35,094 nucleotides of DNA from NCBI GenBank assembly GCA_949299185.1, contig CASFZR010000016.1, forward strand, positions 1 to 35,094, written 5' to 3'. Both the position numbers and the translations under genes were made by a program. This DNA comes from an uncultured Spirochaetales bacterium. Lineage in GTDB: Bacteria > Spirochaetota > Spirochaetia > Sphaerochaetales > Sphaerochaetaceae. Shown here in pieces: positions 1 to 10,749 of the stretch (within the stretch, counting starts at the first letter, position 1; each line of letters opens with the position of its first letter). Under the pieces are notes generated by a model. It made no database searches, had not been told where the DNA came from, and saw only the letters and a list, made by a program, of their open reading frames with translations.

Positions 1-287
1 TGGTACCTAACGCCAGGAAGGTCCTTGACCCTTCCGCCCCTGATGAGGACGACGGAGTGTTCCTGAAGGTTATGGCCGATACCTGGGATGTATGCGGTTA
101 CTTCGATTCCATTGGAAAGGCGCACACGGGCGACCTTCCTAAGAGCGGAGTTAGGCTTCTTAGGAGTAACTGTCATTACCCTGGTGCAGACTCCCCTCTT
201 CTGCGGGCAGCCCTGAAGAGCCGGAGACTTCGTCTTGCTCTTGCTGCTCTTCCTGCCCTTTCTTATCAGCTGATTGATAGTAGGCAT
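1..287 (-). CDS. rpsL: 30S ribosomal protein S12, 3' end outside window
   Basis: S12 lies at the decoding centre of the 30S subunit and influences translational accuracy. The 95 visible residues match the family throughout: [13 protein letters not shown] at the start, then [31 protein letters not shown] and [12 protein letters not shown]. The two lysines where streptomycin-resistance changes usually arise (Lys43 and Lys88) are both wild type. The start at 287 has AAAGGAG about 8 nt upstream. The gene follows rpoC by 138 bp on the same strand, the common bacterial rpoBC-rpsL order, so it is probably cotranscribed. The last part of the protein lies beyond base 1. Identity is certain; only the end is missing. 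Confidence 0.97.
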   Translation of the reverse strand, partial: MPTINQLIRKGRKSSKSKTKSPALQGCPQKRGVCTRVMTVTPKKPNSALRKVARVRLSNGIEVTAYIPGIGHNLQEHSVVLIRGGRVKDLPGVRY

Positions 288-340
288 CTTACGATACGCT
301 CCTTTATCATTGATCCGCCTGTCTCACACCAGGGGATCTA

Positions 341-425
341 TGCCGCACAGGCGGCACATCTATTTCCAACAGCGGTCAGCATGAGCCTCGCCGGACCTAG
401 GCCACGAGCGGGTGCCGACAGGCAC
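341..425 (-). other. rpoC-rpsL spacer with two short hairpins
   Basis: The 138-bp gap between rpoC and rpsL holds two small perfect inverted repeats. GTGCC/GGCAC (412-416 with 421-425, 4-nt loop) directly follows the rpoC stop. TGCCGC/GCGGCA lies at 341-346 with 351-356. Neither is followed by a T run on the minus strand, so they do not look like intrinsic terminators. They could be processing or stability elements between the two genes. That role is an inference. Confidence 0.35.
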
Positions 426-3400
426 TCACTCGTCTATCTGGCCCTCGTCTACATCGACGGCGGCTCCCACTGTCTTCATATCACCCAGTTCCTCGATATC
501 CAGATCATCGATAGGCTCTGCGGCCTTCCTCTCGGCCCTGGCCCTATCGACCTCCTTCTGGAGTTCGAGAAGCTTCTCATCCTCCTCAAGGCGCACGTTC
601 CTATACCTCTTCATGCCGGTACCGGCAGGAATGAGATGTCCGATGATGACGTTCTCCTTGAGACCTCTGAGCTCATCTTTTTTACCAGCAATAGCGGCAT
701 TAGTCAATACGCGCGTTGTCGAGAGGAACGACGCCGCGGAGATGAAGGAATCAACGGAGAGAGCCGCATCGGATACACCCTGAAGCACCGGACGCGCTAT
801 GGCAGGGGTCCTGCCCTCCCTCTTCGCTTCCTCATTCACGCGATCAAAGAGGTTCTTATCGACCTTCTGCATCTTGACGAACTGCGTGTCGCCCGCGCGG
901 AGGATCTCGACCTTGCGGAGCATCTGGCGGATGATGATGCCAAGATGCTTCTCGTTGATCTCTACGCCCTGCATCCTATAGACCTTCTGGATCTCATTTA
1001 CCAGGAACGAGAGAACAGCGTTCTCACCAAGCACATCAAGCACCTCGCGGGATGTCACAGGCTCATCGCAGAGCGGCTCGCCGGCCTTTACCTCGTCTCC
1101 TTCCCTGACGAGAAGCAGCGCATCCTTGGTATATACCTTATGCGGGTGCATCGCGCCGAAGGCATCGCGGATCGTGACGATCGTAGAACCGCTGTTCACG
1201 TTCGAAGAGGCCTGCACGCTCACGACCGTACCCGTCACACGGGCAAGGATGATCGGATTAACCTTGTTCGAAGAGGATACCTTTCCGTGGCGAGCCTCGA
1301 AGAGGGAGTCGACCTGCGGAAGACCTCCAGCGATATCCTTGGTCGTCGTGCTGTCCTTAGAGACCTTGGCAAGGATATCTCCAGCCTCGATCCTCTGGCC
1401 CTTCTCCTTGACGACCATATATGCGCCGCCAGGGATCTGGTAGCTATTGAACTCACCGGAATCGGTGCGGACGAGGATAGCAGGGCGGAACGCTCCGAGC
1501 TGAGCCGACGGAACGACGATCATCTCGGTGTCACCGGCCTCGTTAAAGACCTTCCTGTAGGACTTATCCTCAACAAAGTCATTCATCTCCTCGACCACTC
1601 CGGAAGCCTCTGCGATGATCGGCTCGCTGAACGGGTCGAATGTGATGATAGCCTCATCAGCAGGCACGACCTGACCCTCGTATACCGAGAGCTCGGAACC
1701 AGCCGGAACCGGATACTCGACAGGCGATGCCACGACGAAGACGCGCTCGCCGGAATCAGAAGGCAGGTGATAGAGCCTTCCGTTATCCTCGGCCATGACG
1801 TCCTTTCCGCCCCTCTTATAGATAGGATAGCCCTTAGCGACAGGCTTTCCGTCCTCTACCAGAAGCTCGTCATAGAGTCCTGTGATCTCCTGATAGACCT
1901 TCGAGACGGTTATATGTCCCTTCCTCGGGAAGAGGCGCTTGCCGGTGCTGTCCGTGATAACGAGGCCCTTCAGGCCGCGTACGATGACAGGATAGCCGAA
2001 CGAGAGCTTATTCTCCTTGGTGGAAGTGGATGCGGTTCCGCCGACGTGGAACGTACGCATCGTAAGCTGCGTTCCTGGCTGTCCGATCGACTGTGCCGCG
2101 ATGATACCGACAGCCTCACCAATCTCCACGGAGCGGTTAGTCGCCAGGTTGCGGCCATAGCACTTACGGCATACGCCATGCTCAGCCTCACAGGTAAGCA
2201 CCGTGCGGAGAAGCACGCTCTCCACTCCGGCCTTCTCGATGGCCTCAGCAGTCTCATCGGAGATCTCCTCATTGGCCTTGGCAAGGACGACAGGGCGTCC
2301 ATCCTCATCCTTGAGGAACGGATGCAGCACATCCTCGACAGGGCAGGAGCCAGCGATACGGGAAGAGAGCGACTCAACGATGGTATCACCATCCTTGACA
2401 GCAGAGGTCCAGATACCGTTGATGGTATGGCAATCCTCCTCGCTGACGACGACATCCTGAGCGACATCGACGAGCTTACGGGTAAGATATCCAGCCTTAG
2501 CGGTCTTGAGAGCCGTATCGGTAAGTCCCTTTCTCGCGCCGTTGGAGGAGATGAAGAACTCCATGATCGAGAGGCCTTCCTTGAAGTTCGACTTGATAGG
2601 AAGCTCGATGATCTTTCCGTTAGGCTTGGCCATAAGACCACGCATACCGCCAAGCTGCCTGATCTGGTTCTTCGATCCACGGGCGCCGGAATCAACCATG
2701 AGATAGAGCGGATTGAAGCCATGCTGGCTCTTCTTCAGCTCATCCATGAGCATATCGGTAAGCTCCTCGTTAGTCTCCGTCCAGACCTCGATGACCCTGT
2801 TGTATCTCTCTTCCTGGGTTATCTGACCATCATGGAACTGCTTGAAGACCACGGACTGCCTCTCATTAGCCTCATCGATAAGCTCCTTCTTCTTCTCAGG
2901 AACGACCATGTCCGACAGTCCGATCGTCGCGCCGAAGAGAGTAGCATACTTGAAGCCGAGATCCTTTACGGAATCGAGAAGCTCTACGGCAACCGATGGC
3001 TTGTTATGCTTGATCGTCTCACCGATGACCTTCCTCAGCTGCTTATCGCCAAGGCAGTAGTTCTGATACGGCAGGCCGACAGGGATAGCGGAGTTGAAGA
3101 TGATGCGCCCCGGAGTGGTGCGGATCCACTTATGCCCATCCGCCGTCTCCCTCGAGCCATCCTCATAGATGACCTCAAGGCCTTCCTTGAGACGATAGTA
3201 CACCGCCTCGTTATAGCTTACAGAGCCTGCATCGATAGCAGCCTCGATCTCAGCGATCGACTCGAAGTGCTTGATCTTCCTCTGCGGATCGAGATCCGTC
3301 CTCTCCTTCGTGAGATAGAAGATACCGAGGACCATGTCCTGGGACGGGAACGCGATCGGCTTGCCGTTCGCAGGGTCAAGCAGGTTCGTAGTGGAAAGCA

Positions 3401-4829
3401 TCAGCGTCCAGCACTCAAGCTGGGCAGCCTGAGTCAGAGGCACGTGGATAGCCATCTGGTCTCCATCGAAGTCCGCGTTGAACGCATGACATACGAGAGG
3501 ATGGAGCTTCAACGCCTTGCCCTCTACCAGCACCGGTTCGAATGCCTGGATACCCAGACGATGGAGAGTCGGGGCCCTGTTGAGCATGACAGGATGCTCC
3601 TTTACCACCTCATCAAGGACTCCCCAGACCTCAGGAGCCTCCTGCTCGACCAGCATCTTGGCCCTCTTTATGTTCTGAGCGATATCATTCTGCACGAGAC
3701 GGCGCATGATGAACGGCTTGAACAGCTCAAGGGCCATCTTCGACGGCACGCCGCACTGATGCATCCTAAGCTCAGGACCGACGACGATAACGGAACGTCC
3801 GGAGTAGTCTACGCGCTTTCCAAGAAGGTTCTGGCGGAACCTTCCCTGCTTGCCCTTAAGGACATCGGAGAGCGACTTGAGATCCCTCTTGCTGCTGCCC
3901 TTGGTGGGATTAGCGGTCTTGGAGTTATCGAAAAGCGAATCGACGGCCTCCTGAAGCATCCTCTTCTCATTGCGGATGATGATATCCGGAGCCTGGATCT
4001 TTATAAGCCTGTCGAGACGGTTATTACGGTTGATGACGCGCCTGTAAAGCTCATTGAGATCGGTCGTGGCGAAGCGGCCGCCATCAAGCTGTACCATCGG
4101 GCGCAGATCTGGCGGGATCACGGGGATGACCTTGAGGATCATCCACTCAGGCCTGTTTCCAGAGGAGAGGAACTCCTCGCAGTAGCGGATGCGGGAGAGA
4201 AGCTTGTTGTCGATCTTGTTGTTAGCCTCTTCCTTCTGCGCAAGCTGTGTCCTAAGCTCTTCGGAAAGCGTCTCGAGATCGAGTCCCTTCAGAAGATCAT
4301 AGATAGCCTCCGCACCCATTCCTGCCTTGAAGGTATCACCATACTTATCGAGGGCGGCATAGTACTCATCCTCATCAAGCACCTGATACTTCCTCAGGTC
4401 GGTCTCCTGACCAGGATCGGTAACGACATACTTCTCATAGGAGAGGATCTCCATAAGCTCAGACCTCTTGATATCAAGAAGGTAGCTCATGATGGAAGGA
4501 GTCGAGCGATAGAACCAGATATGCGCCACCGGAGCCGCCAGCGTTATATGGCCGATGCGCTCACGGCGGACCTTGGTATCCGTGACCTCGACGCCGCAGC
4601 GGTCGCAGACGACGCCCTTATATCTATTGGACTTGAACTTGCCGCACCAGCACTCCCAGGCCTTGGTAGTACCGAAGATGCGCTCGCAGAAGAGACCGTC
4701 CCTCTCCGGGCGGAGAGAGCGATAGTTTATGGTCTCCGGCTTCTTCACCTCGCCATATGACCAGGCGAGGATCTGCTCAGGGGAAGCAAGCTTTATCCTT
4801 ATAGAGCTGAAATCCTGTATTTCCTTCAT
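426..4829 (-). CDS. rpoC: DNA-directed RNA polymerase subunit beta'
   Basis: This is the catalytic beta' subunit of RNA polymerase (1467 aa). The N-terminal zinc knuckle has Cys60, Cys62, Cys75 and Cys78. The universal NADFDGD motif supplies the Mg-binding aspartates 453, 455 and 457. The second zinc site is formed by the Cys of AGSCPVED plus [11 protein letters not shown], followed by the [20 protein letters not shown] segment before the trigger loop. Two start codons are adjacent: GTG at 4832 and ATG at 4829. The AAGGAG Shine-Dalgarno sits 7 nt from the ATG and only 4 nt from the GTG, so 4829 is preferred. It starts about 11 bp after the rpoB stop. A long open frame on the opposite strand (57-4760) is a codon-bias shadow. 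Confidence 0.98.
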   Translation of the reverse strand: MKEIQDFSSIRIKLASPEQILAWSYGEVKKPETINYRSLRPERDGLFCERIFGTTKAWECWCGKFKSNRYKGVVCDRCGVEVTDTKVRRERIGHITLAAPVAHIWFYRSTPSIMSYLLDIKRSELMEILSYEKYVVTDPGQETDLRKYQVLDEDEYYAALDKYGDTFKAGMGAEAIYDLLKGLDLETLSEELRTQLAQKEEANNKIDNKLLSRIRYCEEFLSSGNRPEWMILKVIPVIPPDLRPMVQLDGGRFATTDLNELYRRVINRNNRLDRLIKIQAPDIIIRNEKRMLQEAVDSLFDNSKTANPTKGSSKRDLKSLSDVLKGKQGRFRQNLLGKRVDYSGRSVIVVGPELRMHQCGVPSKMALELFKPFIMRRLVQNDIAQNIKRAKMLVEQEAPEVWGVLDEVVKEHPVMLNRAPTLHRLGIQAFEPVLVEGKALKLHPLVCHAFNADFDGDQMAIHVPLTQAAQLECWTLMLSTTNLLDPANGKPIAFPSQDMVLGIFYLTKERTDLDPQRKIKHFESIAEIEAAIDAGSVSYNEAVYYRLKEGLEVIYEDGSRETADGHKWIRTTPGRIIFNSAIPVGLPYQNYCLGDKQLRKVIGETIKHNKPSVAVELLDSVKDLGFKYATLFGATIGLSDMVVPEKKKELIDEANERQSVVFKQFHDGQITQEERYNRVIEVWTETNEELTDMLMDELKKSQHGFNPLYLMVDSGARGSKNQIRQLGGMRGLMAKPNGKIIELPIKSNFKEGLSIMEFFISSNGARKGLTDTALKTAKAGYLTRKLVDVAQDVVVSEEDCHTINGIWTSAVKDGDTIVESLSSRIAGSCPVEDVLHPFLKDEDGRPVVLAKANEEISDETAEAIEKAGVESVLLRTVLTCEAEHGVCRKCYGRNLATNRSVEIGEAVGIIAAQSIGQPGTQLTMRTFHVGGTASTSTKENKLSFGYPVIVRGLKGLVITDSTGKRLFPRKGHITVSKVYQEITGLYDELLVEDGKPVAKGYPIYKRGGKDVMAEDNGRLYHLPSDSGERVFVVASPVEYPVPAGSELSVYEGQVVPADEAIITFDPFSEPIIAEASGVVEEMNDFVEDKSYRKVFNEAGDTEMIVVPSAQLGAFRPAILVRTDSGEFNSYQIPGGAYMVVKEKGQRIEAGDILAKVSKDSTTTKDIAGGLPQVDSLFEARHGKVSSSNKVNPIILARVTGTVVSVQASSNVNSGSTIVTIRDAFGAMHPHKVYTKDALLLVREGDEVKAGEPLCDEPVTSREVLDVLGENAVLSFLVNEIQKVYRMQGVEINEKHLGIIIRQMLRKVEILRAGDTQFVKMQKVDKNLFDRVNEEAKREGRTPAIARPVLQGVSDAALSVDSFISAASFLSTTRVLTNAAIAGKKDELRGLKENVIIGHLIPAGTGMKRYRNVRLEEDEKLLELQKEVDRARAERKAAEPIDDLDIEELGDMKTVGAAVDVDEGQIDE

Positions 4830-4840
4830 CACCTTTCTCC

Positions 4841-7800
4841 TTAGAGAGTTCCCTTCTCTCTCTTCGCGATAAGCTCCTCATCCCTCTCGGTAAGCGGAAC
4901 CTGCTTTCCCTTCTCGTCGTATACGGAGATATCGAGGGCAAGGCCCCTGATCTCCTGAACGAGAACATTGAATGCCTCAGGCATCGACACAGTCTGCGTA
5001 GGCTCACCCTTGACGATAGACTCGTAGATCTGGACACGGCCTTTCATATCATCGGACTTGATGGTAAGAAGCTCCTGGAGCGTATTGGCGGCACCATATG
5101 CCTCGAATGCCCATACCTCCATCTCTCCAAGCCTCTGTCCACCGAACATGGCCTTACCGCCAAGCGGCTGCTGGGTCACGAGCGAATACGGACCTGTCGA
5201 ACGTGCATGCATCTTGTCATCGACGAGATGGTGCAGCTTGAGATAGTAGATGTATCCGCAGAACACGTCATTGACGAACGGAATTCCCGTGCGGCCATCA
5301 TAGAGACGGGTCTTGCTGTTCTTCGGCAGTCCAGCCTCCTCCATCTCATGCTCTATCTGCTCCATCGACGCGCTCTGGAAGACAGGGGTCTTATACCACT
5401 TGTCATTCTTGACTGCGGCCCATCCGAGCTGCGTCTCCATCAGCTGTCCGATGTTCATTCGGGACGGAACGCCGAGCGGGTTAAGACAGACATCGAGCGG
5501 AGTACCATCCTCCATGTACGGCATATCCTCCTCAGGAAGAACGCGGGATACGACGCCCTTGTTTCCATGGCGGCCTGCCATCTTATCACCCTGCTTGAGC
5601 TTGCGCTTGGTGGCGATAAGCACCTTGATCGTCTGCTCCACTCCGGGCTGCAGCTCATCCTTATCGCTCTTCTTCAGGCGCTGGATATCGATGACCGTAC
5701 CCTCGGTGCCATGCGGAACCTTCAGCGATGAATCCCTCACCTCCTTGGCCTTCTCTCCGAAGATGGAGTTGAGGAGCTTGACCTCAGGAGTCGTGTCGGA
5801 CTCGCTCTTAGGAGTGACCTTTCCCACGAGGATGTCACCAGGACGCACATACGTTCCGATGCAGACGATACCCTCGGCATCGAGATGCTCCAGAAGCTTG
5901 TCGCTGGTATTCGGGATATCCCTGGTAAGCTTCTCTGGTCCGAGCTTGGTCTCACGGATATCGATGGAGAATTCCTTGATATGTATCGACGTGTAGATAT
6001 CCTCACGCACCACGCGCTCGGAGATCAGTACGGCATCCTCATAGTTGTAGCCGTTCCATGGCACGAATCCTACCAGGATATTACGGCCAAGGGCCAGCTC
6101 GCCGTTCTGGGTTGCAGGACCGTCAGCAAGGACATCGCCTGCATCTACATGGTCTCCCACGTTCACGATAGGCTTCTGGTTCAGGCAGGAATCCTGGTTG
6201 GTACGCTCGAACTTATGGACCTCGTAGCTATCGATCTCACCCTCGATCTCAGAGGAATCAGGGCGGACCTTTATCATGGTAGAAGAAGCATAGATGACCG
6301 TACCAGCCCTCTTCGCCTTGATGAGAACGCCCGAGTCATACGCGGTCCTCTGCTCCATTCCCGTTCCGACCCTAGGAGCCTCCGGGAACACGAGAGGTAC
6401 TGCCTGACGCTGCATGTTCGAGCCCATGAGGGCGCGGTTAGCGTCATCATGCTCAAGGAACGGAATGAGGGACGTCGCCACGGATACTACCTGCCTCGGA
6501 GAGACATCCATCCAGGATATCTCCTCAGGGGCGGCCATGCCGTAATCGCCATAGTGGCGTACCGATACCTCCTTCTCCAGGAAGTGCCCATCCTTATCGA
6601 TCTTGGCGTTACCCTGTGCGATGTAGTACTTCTCCTCATCGTTGGCATCGAGGTACTTCACCTCATTGGTGACGACACCGTTCACGACACGCCTGTACGG
6701 AGTCTCGATGAAGCCATGCTCGTTGATACGCGCATAGTTGGCAAGCGAGAGGATAAGACCGATGTTGGAGCCTTCAGGAGTCTCGATCGGGCAGATCCTT
6801 CCATAGTGGGTGTAATGTACGTCACGGACCTCATAGATGGCACGCGCGGAGGAACGGGAAAGACCGCCCTTCGGACCGAGTGCGGAAACACGCCTCTTAT
6901 GGGTAAGCTCAGCAAGCGGATTGACCTGATCCATGAACTGCGAGAGCTGCGATGATCCGAAGAACTCCTTGATCGCGCCTACGATCGGCTTGATGGAGAT
7001 GACCTCCTGGGGCTTCACGGAATCCTCGGATGTGTTCATCTTCTCGCGGGCAGCCTTGGCCATGCGGTTGAACGCATCCGTGATATTGTTCTCAAGAAGC
7101 TCGCCCACGGTACGCACCCTTCTGTTCCCGAGGGCATCGATATCATCCTCCTTGATGACTCCATTGCAGAAATCGATCAGGAAGGAGACGGTGTTTATCA
7201 CATCATCTACGGTGAGCGCGGTATCGGAAAGATACCTGGACTCCTCCATGCCGTAGAACTTCTTGTTCAGCTTATAGCGGCCGATATCCGAAAGCTCGAA
7301 GCCGCGCCCATGGAGGAAGAACTCCTGGAAGTAGCTGATCACGCGCTTTGGATCGGGGAATGTCTTGAGGTTCTGCGGAAGCGAGTTCTTGCAGGCCTCG
7401 ACGATCGCTCCGATATACTCGTTCTGGAACTCCTCAGAGTCCTCATGACGATAGCTCGGGCAGAAGATCCTCTCACGGCGGAGGGTCTTAAGCACGGCAA
7501 GCGATGGAACATCAAGGTCACGAGCATTGGTATCGACGACCTCGACGCGCTCGATTCCCTTATCACGAAGCTCCTGAAGCTCTATGTTGCTAAGCTCCTC
7601 ACCGGCGAGGAACCTCACCTCCCCGTTCTCGCTGTCGTAGATGTCCTTGTAGGAATAGAAGAGTACGTTCTCGGAAAGGACCTCATCGATGACGATCTCC
7701 TTCGAGCCATAGAACGCGGATACGATCTTCTCCCTGGTATCGAGGCCAAGCACGCGGAGGAAGAAGGTCACGAGAAACGGCTTCTTGCCGAAGTTGACCT

Positions 7801-8443
7801 GGATGATGTTGTTGACCTTCTTCTTCTCAGCAGCGAGGGTTCCCTCGTTCTTCTTGGAATCGGTCTTCTCATTCTTCCTCGTAAGCGTGAACTCAAGCTT
7901 CGTGCCGGAATATGGATAAAGCGTACCGGAATAGGAAAGGGATGAGGCATCGCTCTTCTTCCCTTCCTTGAACACGACGCCAGGAGAGCGGACGATCTGC
8001 GACACGATTACCCTCTCCGCGCCGTTGATGATGAAGGTACCACGATCCGTCATCAAAGGGAAATCACCGAAGAAGATCTCCTTCTCCTTGATCTCTCCGT
8101 TCTTGACCGTCTCTAGTGCGACACGAGCCTTCACGGGAACGCCATATGTCCTGCCTTTCTTCTTGCACTCGGACTCGGAGTATTTGATATTCTCCATATC
8201 GACGGTATAGCCGTAATACTCCACCCTCATGTCCTCGTTGGGAGAGACGATGGGGAACGTATTGCGAAATACCTTCTCCAATCCAAGCGCAGGATCCGGG
8301 CTCTCGCCCTTTTCCAGCTTATCGAGCTGCAGGAAATTCCTGAACGACTCGGTCTGGATGCCGATAAGATTCGGAAGCTCGCAGACTTCCGGCATCTCGG
8401 AACCGATGTCGACTCTCTCAATGGCTTTGCCTTTGCTGGGCAT
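4841..8443 (-). CDS. rpoB: DNA-directed RNA polymerase subunit beta
   Basis: This is the beta subunit of RNA polymerase (1200 aa), which forms the active-centre cleft with beta' and carries the rifampicin pocket. Recognisable blocks include the Rif region (GSSQLSQFMDQVNPLAELTH, then KRRVSALGP), CPIETPEGSNIGL, and near the C-terminus the GDKMAGRHGNKG and QPLGGKAMFGGQRLGEME motifs. The residues equivalent to E. coli D516, H526 and S531 are all the sensitive type. Right after SALGP the chain reads KGGLSRSSARAIYEVRD, about three residues longer than usual (see findings). GGAGGT favours the second of two tandem ATGs (8443 rather than 8446). The open frame runs back to a GTG at 8500, but that lies next to a hairpin and has no Shine-Dalgarno. 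The gene is followed closely by rpoC. Confidence 0.98.
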   Translation of the reverse strand: MPSKGKAIERVDIGSEMPEVCELPNLIGIQTESFRNFLQLDKLEKGESPDPALGLEKVFRNTFPIVSPNEDMRVEYYGYTVDMENIKYSESECKKKGRTYGVPVKARVALETVKNGEIKEKEIFFGDFPLMTDRGTFIINGAERVIVSQIVRSPGVVFKEGKKSDASSLSYSGTLYPYSGTKLEFTLTRKNEKTDSKKNEGTLAAEKKKVNNIIQVNFGKKPFLVTFFLRVLGLDTREKIVSAFYGSKEIVIDEVLSENVLFYSYKDIYDSENGEVRFLAGEELSNIELQELRDKGIERVEVVDTNARDLDVPSLAVLKTLRRERIFCPSYRHEDSEEFQNEYIGAIVEACKNSLPQNLKTFPDPKRVISYFQEFFLHGRGFELSDIGRYKLNKKFYGMEESRYLSDTALTVDDVINTVSFLIDFCNGVIKEDDIDALGNRRVRTVGELLENNITDAFNRMAKAAREKMNTSEDSVKPQEVISIKPIVGAIKEFFGSSQLSQFMDQVNPLAELTHKRRVSALGPKGGLSRSSARAIYEVRDVHYTHYGRICPIETPEGSNIGLILSLANYARINEHGFIETPYRRVVNGVVTNEVKYLDANDEEKYYIAQGNAKIDKDGHFLEKEVSVRHYGDYGMAAPEEISWMDVSPRQVVSVATSLIPFLEHDDANRALMGSNMQRQAVPLVFPEAPRVGTGMEQRTAYDSGVLIKAKRAGTVIYASSTMIKVRPDSSEIEGEIDSYEVHKFERTNQDSCLNQKPIVNVGDHVDAGDVLADGPATQNGELALGRNILVGFVPWNGYNYEDAVLISERVVREDIYTSIHIKEFSIDIRETKLGPEKLTRDIPNTSDKLLEHLDAEGIVCIGTYVRPGDILVGKVTPKSESDTTPEVKLLNSIFGEKAKEVRDSSLKVPHGTEGTVIDIQRLKKSDKDELQPGVEQTIKVLIATKRKLKQGDKMAGRHGNKGVVSRVLPEEDMPYMEDGTPLDVCLNPLGVPSRMNIGQLMETQLGWAAVKNDKWYKTPVFQSASMEQIEHEMEEAGLPKNSKTRLYDGRTGIPFVNDVFCGYIYYLKLHHLVDDKMHARSTGPYSLVTQQPLGGKAMFGGQRLGEMEVWAFEAYGAANTLQELLTIKSDDMKGRVQIYESIVKGEPTQTVSMPEAFNVLVQEIRGLALDISVYDEKGKQVPLTERDEELIAKREKGTL

Positions 8444-8500
8444 CATTGTACCTCCATAAAGCACCGAAGTACCTGTTTTTCTCAATTCATAAATAGACAC

Positions 8501-8550
8501 CTATGCCATCGGAGTTCCCGATGGCATAGCCCAGGCCCCTAGGACCTGGG
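8501..8550 (-). promoter_or_regulatory. tandem hairpins between rplL and rpoB
   Basis: Two strong hairpins fill the 129-bp rplL-rpoB gap. The first met by polymerase is CCCAGGUCC/GGGCCUGGG with a 3-nt loop (8530-8550, one G-U pair). The second is a perfect 12-bp stem, 8501-8512 with 8518-8529, with a 5-nt loop. The sequence after the second stem is only moderately T-rich. This fits a partial terminator or RNase processing site that lowers rpoBC relative to the ribosomal protein genes, as known at the same junction in E. coli. The structure is seen; the role is inferred. Confidence 0.6.
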
Positions 8551-8572
8551 GCAATAAAGGTCAGGGGCGCTG

Positions 8573-8950
8573 TTACTTTACCTCGATTTCACAGCCAGCA
8601 GCAGTAAGCTTCTCCTTCATGGAAGTAGCCTCCTCCTTGCTTACGCCCTCCTTAAGCGTGCCGCCGTTCTCGCAGAGATCCTTGGCTTCCTTGAGTCCGA
8701 GACCCGTGACAGCCCTGACTTCCTTGATGCAGGCGATCTTCTTAGCAGCGTCAACGCTCTTGAGGACAACGGTGAACTCCGTCTGCTCCTCCTCTGCAGG
8801 AGCTGCCTCACCGCCAGCAGCGGCAGGACCGGCAGCGACAGCTGCAGCAGCAACGACGCCGAACTTCTCTTCCATCATCTTGATGAGGTCTGCAACGTCC
8901 ATGACGCTCATCGATGCGATTGACTCAATGATTTCTTCCTTTGTAGCCAT
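8573..8950 (-). CDS. rplL: 50S ribosomal protein L7/L12
   Basis: L7/L12 is the multi-copy stalk protein that recruits and stimulates translational GTPases (125 aa, normal length). The N-terminal dimerisation helices (about residues 1-30, [19 protein letters not shown]) lead into an Ala/Gly-rich hinge (about 34-55). The globular C-terminal domain carries the conserved segments [20 protein letters not shown] and [19 protein letters not shown]. The ATG at 8950 has AAGGAG about 8 nt upstream. It is encoded 65 bp after rplJ in the usual stalk-gene pair. It contains two Cys, otherwise nothing unusual. Confidence 0.97.
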   Translation of the reverse strand: MATKEEIIESIASMSVMDVADLIKMMEEKFGVVAAAAVAAGPAAAGGEAAPAEEEQTEFTVVLKSVDAAKKIACIKEVRAVTGLGLKEAKDLCENGGTLKEGVSKEEATSMKEKLTAAGCEIEVK

Positions 8951-9015
8951 ATTACCTTCTCCTTATGAATTTATTACCAACGGTCTAGCAGGTTACTCTG
9001 AAGACTAGGACCGTA

Positions 9016-9540
9016 TCAGGCGTTATCGGCAGAAGCACCACCCTTCGACTCGACATATGCGAGAAGAGTAGCGGCAAGCTTCTGTACAGGTGCCTTCATC
9101 GTCCCCATGAGAGAGGAGATGAGCTCGAGCTTGGTCGGGAGCTTCGAGAGTGCCTCGATCTGATCAGCGTTCATCAGCTCACCACCGACAAGGGCGCCCT
9201 TGACGGTAATCGTCACGCCGTCCTTGTTAGCCTGGAAGAGAGCCTTGGCAACGGAATTCGCCGTATCGCCCTTGATGAGAGCGACAGCGGTAGGACCTAC
9301 CATCTGATCGTCTGCACCGCCCTTCTCAAGATCATTGAATGCGATCTTGGCATAGCGGTTCTTGACTACGCGGTAAGCCGCATCCTGCTTGCGGAGCGTC
9401 TTCCTGAGCGCGGTGATCTGCTCGACTGTCATTCCCCTGTAATCGGTGAAGATGAAGCTATCGTATCCGGCGAACTCATCCTTGAGGGCCTTGACTGCAT
9501 CTTCCTTAGCAGGTGTTATGCGTGTCTTGTAATTCTCCAT
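9016..9540 (-). CDS. rplJ: 50S ribosomal protein L10
   Basis: L10 anchors the L7/L12 dimers to the ribosomal stalk base and is usually the autogenous repressor of the rplJL unit (174 aa). The N-terminal rRNA-binding part has the typical DYRGMTVEQITALRKTLR and VVKNRYAKIAF segments. The C-terminal helix (about 150-165) that binds L7/L12 is present. The GTG at 9546 is rejected as start because it overlaps the Shine-Dalgarno; AAGGAG is 5 nt from the ATG at 9540. It starts 9 bp after the rplA stop, so the two are probably translationally linked. Confidence 0.96.
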   Translation of the reverse strand: MENYKTRITPAKEDAVKALKDEFAGYDSFIFTDYRGMTVEQITALRKTLRKQDAAYRVVKNRYAKIAFNDLEKGGADDQMVGPTAVALIKGDTANSVAKALFQANKDGVTITVKGALVGGELMNADQIEALSKLPTKLELISSLMGTMKAPVQKLAATLLAYVESKGGASADNA

Positions 9541-9549
9541 GATCACTCC

Positions 9550-10248
9550 TTACATCGCCATGGATGCGTCAGCAGCATCCTTCGCGTTCACATGGACACC
9601 AGGGCCCATCGTCGAAGAGAGGGAGATAGAGAGGATGAAGTCACCCTTTGCATCAGCTGGCTTCTTCCTGATGATCTCCGCGATCGTCGCCTGAGCGTTC
9701 TCCGCGATCTTCTGAGCATCCATATCCACCTTACCCACAGCAAGATGAACGACACCGGTCTTGTCGGAGCGGAACTCCACACGACCCTTGTTCAGCTCCT
9801 CGAGAGCCTCCTTGATGTCGTTGGTCACGGTATGGGTCTTCGGGTTAGGCATGAGGCCCCTTCTTCCGAGGATAGGTCCAAGCCTACCTACGTCCTTCAT
9901 CATGTCAGGCGTGGCAACGGCGATGTCGAAATCCATCCAGCCGCCCCTGATCTTATCGATGAGGTCGGTATCGCCGACATACGCGGCTCCGGCGGCCTTA
10001 GCCTCCTCAGCCTTATCGCCCTTGGCGAATACGAGGATCTTCTTCTGAGCCATGAACTGGTTAGGAAGGACTACCGTGTCACGGACGGACTGGCTCTTCT
10101 TAAGGGAAAGGGAGACAGCCACTTCCACAGTCTCTACGAAAGAGGCATAGGCACAGCTCTTGACAAGCTCCGCAGCCTCAACGAGCGAATACTGCTTCGT
10201 CCTGTCGATCTTCTTGACAGCTTCCTGATATTTCTTTCCTCTCTTCAT
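9550..10248 (-). CDS. rplA: 50S ribosomal protein L1
   Basis: L1 forms the mobile stalk that helps release E-site tRNA and often represses its own mRNA (232 aa, normal length). Diagnostic segments are MKRGKKYQEAVKKID at the N-terminus, the GGWMDFDIAVATPDMM region, and the signature LGRRGLMPNPKTHTVTNDI. The ATG at 10248 lies 1 nt beyond the rplK TAA stop, and a GGAG sits just upstream inside the end of rplK, so translation is probably coupled. Nothing is unusual. Confidence 0.97.
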   Translation of the reverse strand: MKRGKKYQEAVKKIDRTKQYSLVEAAELVKSCAYASFVETVEVAVSLSLKKSQSVRDTVVLPNQFMAQKKILVFAKGDKAEEAKAAGAAYVGDTDLIDKIRGGWMDFDIAVATPDMMKDVGRLGPILGRRGLMPNPKTHTVTNDIKEALEELNKGRVEFRSDKTGVVHLAVGKVDMDAQKIAENAQATIAEIIRKKPADAKGDFILSISLSSTMGPGVHVNAKDAADASMAM

Positions 10249-10249
10249 C

Positions 10250-10681
10250 TTACTTCTCCACCTCTACACCCATCGAGCGGGCAGTGCCTGCGATGATCTT
10301 CTTAGCCGCCTCGATATCGTTGGCGTTGAGATCCTCGAGCTTGGTCTGGGCGATTTCCGTAAGCTGGGCATCCGTGATCTTGCCGACCTTCACCTTGTTA
10401 GGCGTGCCAGAGGCAGTCTGGATACCGAGGGCCTTCTTGATGAGGACCGCTGCCGGAGGTGTCTTGAGGATAAAAGTGAAGCTCTTATCCTGATAGACAG
10501 TGATGATAACTGGGAGGATGAGTCCAGGCTCGTAGTTCTTTGTCTTGTCATTGAACTGCTGGACGAACTGAGGTGCGCTGACGCCATGAGGTCCAAGTGC
10601 CGGTCCGATAGGAGGTGCCGGCGTGGCCTTCTGGGCAGGGCACTGCAGCTTGATTACCGCAGTAACCTTCTTCTTTGCCAT
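10250..10681 (-). CDS. rplK: 50S ribosomal protein L11
   Basis: L11 forms the GTPase-associated centre with 23S rRNA and is needed for stringent-response sensing by RelA (143 aa). It starts [13 protein letters not shown] and has the conserved [14 protein letters not shown] motif, the FVQQFNDKT segment and the C-terminal rRNA-binding domain with [12 protein letters not shown]. The open frame extends 18 nt upstream, but AAGGAG is about 7 nt before the ATG at 10681, which fits the family start. It precedes rplA by 1 nt. Confidence 0.97.
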   Translation of the reverse strand: MAKKKVTAVIKLQCPAQKATPAPPIGPALGPHGVSAPQFVQQFNDKTKNYEPGLILPVIITVYQDKSFTFILKTPPAAVLIKKALGIQTASGTPNKVKVGKITDAQLTEIAQTKLEDLNANDIEAAKKIIAGTARSMGVEVEK

Positions 10682-10749
10682 TTCCTTCTCCTTACGCAAG
10701 AAGCCTGGTCTGAGCTGACCGATAAGCGGGGCTTCGCGCTGGTATTAAC

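Noticed and set aside
57..4760. A 1567-codon open frame on the plus strand opposite rpoC
   Set aside because: It is antisense to a certain gene, extends into rpsL, has no family motifs, and is explained by the codon bias of rpoC leaving few stops in the mirror frame.
5885..6955. 356-codon plus-strand open frame opposite rpoB
   Set aside because: Same codon-bias shadow; no Shine-Dalgarno and no recognisable domain.
8444..8500. Upstream extension of rpoB to the GTG at 8500
   Set aside because: The extra 19 residues have no Shine-Dalgarno and start beside the 12-bp hairpin; GGAGGT marks the ATG pair at 8443/8446.
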